Assembly (NCBI GenBank): GCA_010093605.1
Contig: MU004193.1
Location: 1,123,520 to 1,187,519, forward strand
DNA from: Lophium mytilinum
Lineage: Eukaryota > Ascomycota > Dothideomycetes > Mytilinidiales > Mytilinidiaceae
Reading direction: 5' to 3'
Length of the DNA: 64,000 nt
Shown: positions 55,905 to 64,000 of the stretch, one piece after another
Layout of the letters: each line of letters starts with the position of its first letter
How positions within the stretch are numbered: the first letter of the stretch is position 1
Program-made: the position numbers and the translations under genes
The notes under the pieces: generated by a model
What the model was told of the DNA's origin: nothing
Databases searched by the model: none
The model's input: the letters and a program-made list of their open reading frames with translations, nothing else

Positions 55905-56363
55905 GAGGATATCTTTCTCGAGCCTAACCGGAAACCTCGATTAGAAAGACCATAACTTGGACCGCTTGGCCGTGAGGCCTAGGACAACCATTTATAGCTC
56001 GATGTATATAGCGGCAAGCCTCTTCCGATCCCAGAAGATATTTGAGACTTCATGTTGATCAACCACCTGCAAAGATTTTGCCAGCAGCGGGGCTTCACTT
56101 GGTTTAGAATATAAGATCATATTCTTATTCTTCTCATGGCTGGTGCGATTCTCAACCTGGCTGTCTTAGATTAAAAAATCTAGTCGAGCGTAAATCTCGA
56201 TAGAAACCTGCAAAGCTGAAAACACTGTGCATAAACTGAAGTCCGAGCTCTGTGGAGCAATCACGTGAAGATATCTTGGCAGAGCTTGGCATCGCTGGTA
56301 AGAAAAAAAATCCAATCTTGACCTCAGCAGAAATCAACACAGCCTCAAACACCACCCGTCAAG
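55905..56363. other. spacer between the island and DBP9
   Basis: 459 bp, no gene. The last 150 bp are probably the DBP9 leader. Confidence 0.5.
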
Positions 56364-58308
56364 ATGAAACGAAAACTCAACGAAGAAGACGTTCCGGAGG
56401 AGGTACGGTCTGCGCCAGCTATGAAATCAGGCTCGAAATTCGAAACGTTGCATCTTGATCCTCGTCTCATGCGCGGGATTCAAGCGCAATCATGGGCAGA
56501 GCCGACGAAAGTGCAATTGGAGGCTATTCCACTAGCTCTGTATGGCCTCTCATTTAAAATTGATCCTACTCAAGCTGACAGTATGTAGTGAAGGGAAAGA
56601 TATCCTCGCGCGATCCTCGACTGGCACTGGGAAAACCGCCGCCTACCTTCTACCCGTACTCGAGAAGATCCTCCGCAGCAAAACAACATCCACCCAGCGA
56701 CAGGTCACGGCACTCATACTTGTCCCGACTCGGGAGCTGGCTGGGCAGGTTGCAAAGGTCACGGAGTCGCTTGCGGCGTTCTGTGGACAAGACATACGCG
56801 TGGAGAATATCGCACGGAAAGAGGATGATAACGTACAACGTCAACGCTTGGCAAACTTCCCGGATATTGTTGTGTCTACTCCGGGTAGAGTGTCGGCCAA
56901 CTTGAACAATGGTGCGCTCTCTCTCGATCACCTGGCATACCTGGTTATCGATGAAGCGGACTTAGTTATGAGCTTTGGACACGAAAGCGATCTTGAAAAC
57001 ATCTCCAAGTCTTTTCCGAAGGGTGTCCAGTGCTTCCTCATGAGTGCTACTCTAGCTTCCGATCTGGACACACTGAAAGGCTTGTTCTGTCGGGATCCGG
57101 TCATTCTGGAGCTGGACGATGACGAGAAGGATGCTGCTGGTGTCACTCAATTCGTTGCGCGATGCAAAGAGGACGAAAAGTTTCTGCTGGTCTATGTTAT
57201 GTTCAAGCTGAACTTGATCAAGGGGAAGGTAATCATTTTCGTGGGGGACATCGATCGATCATACCGACTAAAGCTATTTCTGGAGCAGTTCGGCGTCAAG
57301 AGCGCGGTCCTGAATTCTGAACTACCAGTCGCCTCTCGCCTACATATCGTGGAACAGTTTAACAAGAGCTTGTATGAGATCCTCATTGCTAGCGATGAGA
57401 ACGAAGTTCTCGGGAACGAAGGACGAAAGAAGAAGAGTAACAAGGTGGATGAAGCGGAGGAAGAGGTGGACAAGGAGGGCGAACCAAGCAAGGCAGCCGA
57501 TCCCGTAGATGTTCCAGCAGATGACGATCATGACGCAGAAAAGGACACTACAAATGGCAACGCAACTGAAAAGTCTGGGCCGCCACAGAAGAAGAGGAAA
57601 GGACCAAAGCTCGACAAAGACGCCGGCGTGAGCAGAGGTCTCGACTTCCGTAACATCGCCTGTGTCCTCAACTTCGATCTTCCAACGAGCTCCAAATCAT
57701 ACACTCACCGAATCGGACGAACAGCACGCGCGGGACAGACCGGTATGGCGCTGTCATTTGTCGTTCCCAAAGAGCACTACCGAAAGCATCGCCCAACCAC
57801 TTTCCCGTCCACTGAGCACGATGAAGAGGTCATGGCGAAAATTGTCGCATCCCAGGAGAAAAAGGGGAAGTCTGTTTTGCCTTACAACTTCGACAACGAA
57901 CGTCTAGATTATTTCCGATACCGATTCGCGTCCGCCCTGAAAGCTGTGACTCGGATAGCCGTGAGAGAAGCTAGGGTGCGGGAGTTGAGGATCGAGCTCT
58001 TGACCAGCGACAAGCTCAAGAGGCATTTCGAAGAGAACCCTGAGCTGAAACAGCAACTGAGGCACGACGGCGAGCTCAGAGCTGTGAGGTTGCAACCACA
58101 CTTGAAGCACGTTCCCGATTACCTTCTACCCGGAGGCACGCAGGCTGCTCAAGATAACGTCGGGTTCATTGGGATGGGTAAAGCGAACGAGAATCGGATT
58201 CGAAAAGCAAGAATGCAAAACAAGGCTCGTGGTAAAGGGAGGAAGCCTGGAGGGAGGAACGCAGATCCACTGAAAACATTCAATGCGAAGGGGCGTGGGA
58301 AAAAATGA
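56364..58308 (+). CDS. DBP9: ATP-dependent RNA helicase Dbp9, 631 aa
   Basis: Exon 1 (56364-56539) and exon 2 (56589-58308) join in phase 2 across a 49-bp intron. The removed intron falls inside the conserved [20 protein letters not shown] stretch. DEAD-box motifs appear in order: Q motif around [15 protein letters not shown] (SSTGTGKT), Ia (PTRELAGQV), Ib (TPGR), II (VIDEADLVM), III (SAT), IV ([15 protein letters not shown]), V ([12 protein letters not shown]) and VI ([10 protein letters not shown]). A Lys/Asp/Glu-rich insert between IV and V ([19 protein letters not shown] onward) and the basic tail are typical of Dbp9. Dbp9 works in the nucleolus in assembly of the 60S ribosomal subunit (27S pre-rRNA processing). 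Core gene and right border of the accessory island. High confidence. Confidence 0.94.
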
Positions 58309-58596
58309 GTCTCTCATGACGGTAGATGAAAATATAATCAGGCAATACCCGATCCTTTGTCTACACATTGCATCCACTTGAAAGATAGGTGCCATATGAG
58401 TGCCTCTTCTAGACGCCGCTATAACAGCAAACATGCCCCGACACCTGTTCAAGCCCGCATGAGCACCGATAATGATAATAGAAAGAATAACCAAAACCCA
58501 GACTACAGAACCCAGACCGCAAATCCCAAATCTCTCCTAGCCTCGAAGAATGCCTTCTCACCATCTCGGCCATCTCTCTCCCCCTTTCTACGCTCC
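58309..58596. other. tail-to-tail spacer
   Basis: 288 bp between the DBP9 and BTB stop codons. Nothing seen. Confidence 0.5.
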
Positions 58597-59784
58597 CTAC
58601 CCCATCCTCAATCCCCCACTCCCCTTCCCCCTCACCACAGCCATATCCACCCCCTCCTCCCGAAACGCGGCTTTCAAGTCCCGCCCCAGCGCCTCGTTCC
58701 CCGCAACCAACTCCCCGAACTCCCTCTCCTTCGCCAACCGCGAAAACCCCTCCATAACCACCTCAACACACGCCTTCCTCAGCTCATCGTGGGTAGTTGG
58801 CTGGCTGGACGGAAGCGTATACACGAAGCCGACCCCCTTCACCACCCCGTCAACCCCGACCTCCTCTTCCCCCCTTACCCGCGCCCTCCGCGCCCGCGCC
58901 ATAATATGCGCGCACGCGGCGCGGAAGTTCGCCACAGCGTGTGTGATGAGGCCCGGGACGGCGAAGTGCAAGGCGGTGTGGTAGACGCGCGCGTGCCACT
59001 CTGGCGGTGCCATGACGGGAGCGTGCGCGGCGGTGTGCGCGATAAGGGCGTGGTAGATGGGGGTGTAGGAGCGGGCGTAGAGGAAGGAGAGGAGGGCGCG
59101 GATGGACCAGCTCCAGTAGCCCTCCAACCTAAGGGTGGTGAGAGACGAGTTAGGTTCGAGAGCGTGCGCGAACCATTGCGATTGCGAGCAGAGGATTATC
59201 TTGTGGGCGGGCGTGGAGTGCGGGCCGTAGTGGAGTGATATGTCCGTGAAGGTTGGGTCGACGAGGAATCTGGGAGGGGGGTTAGTGGAGGAGGTGGGGG
59301 GGAGATGGTGGGATGGAAGTTACCTGTGTAGATTGGGCCCGGGGATTTCGACGAGGGTGTCATTCGTGACGGGAGGTTGGCTAGGGGGCGCTCTGGGAGC
59401 TGCATTCGGGACGGCTCTAGGGGGCGTATGAGCTCGCAGTGGGACGCCCTCCTTCTCCGCCGGCTGGAGATCTCTGAGAGGTGCTCTAGGAGCTAGACCT
59501 GGGATAGCTCTAAGAGGTTTCCGAGCGAGTGGATGTCCTTCTGGCCACGGGGAGGGAAGTCCGCGAGCCCGAGGAGATGGAGGAACGTGGTCCACGTAAT
59601 ACTTATTTCGGGAAGCTCTGAAATCTGGTCTAGTAACTGCATTTGGCACCGCTTTAGGAGGGGTCGGAGCGGGCGGTAGGACGCCATCCACATTCTCCTC
59701 TAGTTGTAGAGAGAACAAAGAGGCCTCAGGAGCCGGGCCTTCGGGGGTGTGGCTGCGAGAAGTCTCTAGCTGTGGTCGTGACAT
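58597..59784 (-). CDS. BTB/POZ domain protein with repeated N terminus, 377 aa
   Basis: Exon 1 (59784-59324) and exon 2 (59269-58597) join in phase 2 across a 54-bp intron. Exon 1 encodes a disordered Pro/Arg/Ala-rich region with three degenerate repeats of a PP(K/R)AVPNA-like unit (about 59375-59435, 59470-59525 and 59625-59672). Exon 2 opens with the BTB fold: FLVDPTFTDISLHYG, then STPAHKIILCSQSQWFAHAL, LEGYWSWSIRALLSFLYARS and a run of helices (HARVYHTALHFAVPGLITHA). The split between repeats and BTB at the intron is neat. Fungal BTB proteins of this class are numerous and mostly uncharacterised. Some are CUL3 adaptors, but this one lacks MATH, Kelch or BACK partners I could identify. The GC-rich codon use makes the opposite strand open too (58357-59238), a shadow. 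Function unknown. Confidence 0.75.
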
Positions 59785-60883
59785 GATGGTATGTGGATTT
59801 GGTGGATGTTGTGGTTGGTTTATTGGCGGGAGGTTCGTTTGAGGGTGTGGAAAGACAGTTTGTCGTTATAAGAATACAACTTATATTAGAATTGAAGGTA
59901 AAGTAGATATTCACTCCTTCTCAGAATGACATGCCCGGCGGGTGGGCGTGCATGAAAGAAGATTCTAGGCTGCAAAATTGACACTAAGCTTGCTATCATT
60001 GATAGGCTGATATTAGAATAGAGAATGATTTGTGAAGCTGATCCTATAACACTCGAACGCAACAGATCTTCCATCTTGTCTCAAGTCTGCTAACCTATCT
60101 GGAGCACGATCAAAATGTGCTCTGGAAGCGAGTTTGTTGACGAGGTATGAGGGATAGAATTGCCGACATACATGTGTGAGTGTCATATCAGCCCTTGGCT
60201 CCGTCTTTTATTTGCTGGGAGGAGGGACGAGGAGAACGAGCCCGCTTGACCTTGTGAGTACCATCCCCAAGTCTCAACTCGTGCTGAACGCGTGATGCCC
60301 ACATCTACCATTTTAGGCGCATGATAAGTGTTTACTATTTTACCCCGAAATGGCTCTATAACTCCTTTAAGTCCTTTCTGTGTTTGAAACCTTGAAGACG
60401 AGAGGATGCAGGAGCGAAGAAGTATGGTCATAACTGCGCAATGTGCTCGCGCTGTCATAAAACTTAGTGAAGATCAAAAGGAAGACGAAGCCCGAATGTT
60501 CACTAGATTGGAAGATCTTAACGTGTCCAAAAATATGAGCTCCTACTTTTGATACGCCCTTGTACTCATCTCCTTCCGAAATGAGTAGAAAGCCACATCC
60601 AACCTTCGTACTGAACGAAAGAAATCAAATCGAAACATAAGTCGTAGAAAACCGAGAAGAGTGACTAGGATGCAGATAGTCTATGAACTAATACCACAGA
60701 TACGCGGATGATAGACCATAAAGACCATCACAATACTGACCTGGCAGAATAACACCTCTTCAGTCGAAACCCCGCGGAGCTCGCCGTCTAGATCGCCAAA
60801 GACACGGCTCGCTTCCAAAGCTGCTGATCAGGAGGTACACCACTCACACACTATTCAAAGTTAATCAGCAGCAGACCCTGTGC

Positions 60884-60891
60884 CGACGTCA
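60884..60891 (-). promoter_or_regulatory. CRE-type motif TGACGTCG, distal
   Basis: Perfect TGACGTCG on the minus strand, about 520 bp upstream of the catalase ATG. Such sites are bound by ATF/CREB-type bZIP factors, which control catalases in other fungi. Binding here is inferred. Confidence 0.4.
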
Positions 60892-61058
60892 ATGACGAAG
60901 CATCCCGATCCCAACATCGGCATGACAATCGGCATGAATCAGACATCGGGGTACACTCGGGACAGAGCAAAGGGTCTTAACGCCATAGTGTGATGTACTT
61001 TGATAGTATGATAGAATAGCGCCGATAAACATCTGCCGGTGGTTCTGTGGGAATTCTC

Positions 61059-61066
61059 TGACGTCG
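61059..61066 (+). promoter_or_regulatory. CRE-type motif TGACGTCG, proximal
   Basis: Second copy of the same octamer, on the plus strand, about 345 bp upstream of the catalase ATG. Confidence 0.4.
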
Positions 61067-61298
61067 GCGGATTCCACGGTGTCACTGGTGTAGGCGATGA
61101 TGGCGATTCGCAGAAGCAAGGCGGTGGGGATGGGATTATAATGCGTGGACAGTAATTGGCTGGCCACCACGCGTCGAGATGCACGGGAATTGGAAATAGA
61201 GCTGGAGGTGTGTGCACGGGCCGCGTATGACCCTTGTTCTGAAGTCTAGTTCATCAACGTCATGGATGCCGGACTAACTGTAGAGGCAAAACGTGGGG

Positions 61299-61307
61299 TA
61301 TATAAAT
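61299..61307 (+). promoter_or_regulatory. TATA box of the catalase gene
   Basis: TATATAAAT about 100 bp before the ATG at 61406. It lies inside the longer upstream open frame, which argues against the ATG at 61262 as the start. Confidence 0.55.
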
Positions 61308-61405
61308 TCGAGTGCACCGTTATGACAACCACTCCTTTCATACCCCAATTGCTTCAGCCCAATTATCTCCTACCCACTAAACACATCTTATATCTACTCA
61401 TAAAT

Positions 61406-63094
61406 ATGTCGCAACACGTCGCATCCGGCAAGAGCGGCGACATGTCTCGCAACTACATCGAAGACCGCGCTGCTAAGTCCCAGGACACTCTTTACACCAC
61501 GAGCAATGGCGCCCCATACCCTCACCCATACGAGGCTCAGCGAGCTGGCACGAATGGACCTCTCCTACTTCAAGACTTCCACCTAGTCGACCTTCTCTCC
61601 CACTTCGACCGCGAGAGAATCCCAGAGCGTGTCGTTCACGCAAAAGGCAGCGGTGCCCATGGCTTCTACAAGACCACAAACCCTTTGGATGACCTGTCCT
61701 GTGCAGACATCTTCCAAGCTGGCAAGGAATGTCCCATCACCGTCCGTTTCTCCACCGTGGGAGGCGAGTCTGGGTCCCACGACTGCGCTCGCGATCCTCG
61801 AGGCTTCTCGGTCAAGTTCCGCACTGACGAGGGCAACTGGGATGTGGTGGCAAACAACACCCCCGTCTTCTTCCTAAGAGACCCAGCGAAGTTCCCACAC
61901 TTCATCCACACTCAGAAGCGTAACCCTGCCACCCATCTCACCCACGCAGACGACTCAACCGTCTTCTGGGACTACCTCTCGCAAAATCCTGAGTCGATCC
62001 ATCAAGTTATGATCCTCATGGGCGATCGTGGCATCCCAGATGGCTACCGCTTCATGCACGGATACTACGGACACACGATGAAGCTGGTCAACAAGTCTGG
62101 CGAGTGGGTGTACTGCCAGATGCACTTCAAGTCGAAGCAAGGGACCAAGTTCATCACTCAGGCCGACTCGGCAAGCAAGTCTCCCGACCACTCTCAAAAG
62201 GACCTCTTCTTTGCTATCGAGAATGGTGATTTCCCTTCCTGGGACGTCGAGGTGCAGACAATGACAGCAAAGGAGGCCGAGGAGCTCTGGGAGAAGCAGA
62301 AGATCAATGTATTCGATCTGACCCACGTCTGGCCGCAGAAGCAGTTCCCTCGCCGCAAGGTTGGAGAGTTTACGCTCAATGAGAACGCCAAGAACTACTT
62401 CGCCGAGATCGAGCAGGTTACATTCAACCCATCGCATTTGGTGCCGGGTATTGAGCCATCAGCGGATCCAGTGCTGCAGTCGCGGCTGTTCAGTTACCCC
62501 GACACCCACCGCCACCGCGTTGGCCCCAACTACCAGCAACTTCCAGTCAACGCACCTCGCGTACCCTACCGCATGGCCAACTTCCAGCGCGATGGAGCCA
62601 TGTCTTTCTACAATCAGGGCTCCCGGCCAAACTACCTGTCCTCAATTGAGCCCATCTCTTTCCGCAACCGGACGGTTGATCTCAATAAGACCCACGGTAG
62701 CTTCACCGGCGACGCTGTGACGTTCCTATCGGAGATCCGACCCGAGGATTTCAACGGCCCGCGAGCGCTGTGGGAGAAGGTGTTTGATGACGGTGCGAAA
62801 GAGCGTTTCGTTGGCAATGTGTCGGGCCACATGGCGAACTGCACGGACAAGGAGATCATCAAGCGCCAGATTGGTATCTTCCGCGAAGTGTCAGATGACC
62901 TAGCGACTCGCTTGGAGAAGGCGACGGGCGTCAAGGGGTATCCGGGCATTGCGAACTTGAAGTTCAACGGGACGCACAACGGTATGGCGAGTGACAGCAG
63001 CTTGAGGGCTGCGAATGGTATCAAGGATGTTGTCCATAATGACAACCCGAATGGCGCGCCCATTAGCGGGACTCACAAGGGTATCACTGCCTAA
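61406..63094 (+). CDS. monofunctional haem catalase, 562 aa
   Basis: Intronless. The frame opens earlier (ATG at 61262), but a TATA box at 61299 lies between, so the start is set at MSQHVASGKSGDMSRN. The catalase core is complete. The distal His lies in RVVHAKGSGAHGFYKT (about residue 77) and the distal Asn in VVANNTPVFFLRD (about 148). The proximal haem-ligand Tyr lies in RLFSYPDTHRHR (about 364), with RFSTVGGESGSHDCARDPRG between. The C-terminal catalase-immune-responsive domain follows. Length and the lack of a flavodoxin-like C-terminal domain place it with small-subunit catalases. It ends in KGITA, with no obvious PTS1 (SKL) peroxisomal signal and no signal peptide, so it is probably cytosolic. 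It breaks down hydrogen peroxide to water and oxygen. Two CRE-type motifs upstream suggest stress control. Confidence 0.95.
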   Translation: MSQHVASGKSGDMSRNYIEDRAAKSQDTLYTTSNGAPYPHPYEAQRAGTNGPLLLQDFHLVDLLSHFDRERIPERVVHAKGSGAHGFYKTTNPLDDLSCADIFQAGKECPITVRFSTVGGESGSHDCARDPRGFSVKFRTDEGNWDVVANNTPVFFLRDPAKFPHFIHTQKRNPATHLTHADDSTVFWDYLSQNPESIHQVMILMGDRGIPDGYRFMHGYYGHTMKLVNKSGEWVYCQMHFKSKQGTKFITQADSASKSPDHSQKDLFFAIENGDFPSWDVEVQTMTAKEAEELWEKQKINVFDLTHVWPQKQFPRRKVGEFTLNENAKNYFAEIEQVTFNPSHLVPGIEPSADPVLQSRLFSYPDTHRHRVGPNYQQLPVNAPRVPYRMANFQRDGAMSFYNQGSRPNYLSSIEPISFRNRTVDLNKTHGSFTGDAVTFLSEIRPEDFNGPRALWEKVFDDGAKERFVGNVSGHMANCTDKEIIKRQIGIFREVSDDLATRLEKATGVKGYPGIANLKFNGTHNGMASDSSLRAANGIKDVVHNDNPNGAPISGTHKGITA

Positions 63095-63954
63095 AGGTGG
63101 CATAGATTTGGCCTTTAAAAGGGAAGCTGGAAGTGCAATGACTAGATGATGACTGTATTTATAACGAAAAGGAAATGGTATACCAGGATGAATACATCTC
63201 GTAGTGAATGTCGAACAATATCATAGAACAATTTCATACCCAGACCAAGTTGAAGAGCACTCCCTACCAATTATGCCTGGTTACAATGCTGTGCCACCGC
63301 TGTACACTTCCACACCTTGACACACGCTTGAGGAGGATGTAGCGATTAGCTAGTCACATCCGCCTTGCAGCTAATCTCATTCAGCTAGTAGGGTTACAAA
63401 GGGTGGTTCAAAGTTCAATGAGGAGCTCTTCGCCTGGGCAGGCTAAATGGTGACACTGGATAGCGTAACGGAAGGTGACAGCGGTGACTGGCTGGAGCCT
63501 CATGGTGCAGGCGCCGGGAAAGAGGAGCTTTCAGTCGGGATGGGAAAGCCGAACGCTAACCTCCTTCTAATCAGTCATCACGTGCAGATCTGTAATTGCT
63601 TTCGCGCGCTCTCTTGCACCGTCATTGCCATCCAAGCGACGTCTCCAGCTCCCCTATTTCTGTCGCCCACAACGTCCACCACGAGCCATAATCACCCTCT
63701 GATGTTCCCGCTTCGTGTCTCTCTGGCAGGTAGCCCCCTCTCCCACCAACATCGCCTCCCTCTAGCCCCATCGCCATGAGTTTGCCGCCCTTGGTAGAGA
63801 TGGTGGTCTGTGCGGAAGGAAGCAGCCCACCGTAGTCTACGGCGGGCGGCACCGGCTTTTGTGTCGCGTCTTTTCGCACCAATACTCGAGTTGCTTCTCC
63901 TCACCACCATTGACCCCCCATACACGACACCCACACCGAAGCCCAGCCCGTACC
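63095..63954. other. region downstream of catalase, no gene seen
   Basis: 860 bp without a supported gene. Open frames at 63447-63779 (plus) and 63622-63882 (minus) overlap and have no domain. The last 300 bp are pyrimidine-rich on the plus strand and may be the leader of a gene running off the window. Confidence 0.4.
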
Positions 63955-64000
63955 ATGCTTCTCGCCTTTCACTTCGCCTACGTCCGTCGTCCAATCTCTC
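63955..64000 (+). CDS. possible start of a gene running off the right edge
   Basis: An ATG at 63955 after a C-rich leader opens a frame (MLLAFHFAYVRRPIS) to the window end. Too short to judge. It may be a mitochondrial or secreted N terminus, or chance. Confidence 0.2.
   Translation, partial: MLLAFHFAYVRRPIS

Larger units (their letters stand above)
59785..61405. other. 1.6-kb upstream region between BTB and catalase genes
   Basis: No gene. The right half is the likely catalase promoter, with TGACGTCG motifs at 60884-60891 (minus) and 61059-61066 (plus) and a TATATAAAT at 61299-61307. Confidence 0.5.

Noticed and set aside
58357-59238. 293-codon plus-strand frame opposite the BTB gene
   Set aside because: Antisense shadow of GC-rich BTB coding sequence. 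The minus strand encodes the recognisable domain.
61262-61405. 48-residue N-terminal extension of the catalase
   Set aside because: A TATA box lies inside it and catalase homology begins after the later ATG.
1-64000. tRNA genes, CRISPR arrays and retroelement copies
   Set aside because: I looked for B-box-like words, regularly spaced repeats and reverse-transcriptase or integrase motifs by eye and found none I could support. A dedicated scan would be more sensitive.

Overview
This window comes from a filamentous ascomycete (Pezizomycotina), most likely a Dothideomycete. The evidence is short introns (about 46-220 bp) with CTAAC/CTGAC-type branch sites, fungal core genes (WHI3, mS45, SND2, CDC27, DBP9) and several fungus-specific domain families (DUF6590, DUF7580, a STAND-type N-terminal domain). 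There is one assembly gap (35 N at 26636-26670). I recognised no tRNA, rRNA, CRISPR array or complete autonomous transposon.

Left part (1-22 kb), mostly core and metabolic genes: a truncated membrane protein gene (1-539, minus), a glyoxalase/VOC protein (1908-2640), a GFA/CENP-V-type zinc protein (3658-4127), a fungal STAND-N-like protein with internal repeats (4657-6963), a gene-poor stretch of 5.8 kb, then WHI3 (12744-14504), mitoribosomal mS45 (16202-17617), SND2 (17983-18579, minus) and the APC/C subunit CDC27 (19229-21936).

Middle part (about 22-56 kb), an accessory island between CDC27 and DBP9. It starts with a tandem triplet of unknown paralogues with a shared YHxTT / WVxALPETxRQL signature; two of the three have long acidic tails (24025-28398). 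Four two-gene units follow, here called A-D. Each unit has one DUF6590 gene with an N-terminal WW-like module and one long coiled-coil gene. In order along the DNA they read cc-DUF, DUF-cc, cc-DUF, DUF-cc, a mirrored layout. Units A-C are divergently transcribed and D is tandem. Intron positions and protein signatures divide the DUF6590 genes into A/B and C/D subgroups, and the coiled-coil partners of C and D are also each other's closest match, which points to co-duplication. A DUF7580 gene and a C2H2-like zinc-finger gene of the kind seen with fungal incompatibility loci sit between C and D. The paired DUF6590/coiled-coil system is the most interesting candidate here.

Right part (56-64 kb), core genes again: the ribosome-biogenesis helicase DBP9 (56364-58308), a BTB/POZ protein with a repeat-rich N terminus (58597-59784, minus) and a small-subunit-type catalase (61406-63094) whose upstream region carries two TGACGTCG motifs. 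All spliced gene models were built by hand. Reading-frame phases close across every proposed junction, but none has been checked against transcripts.
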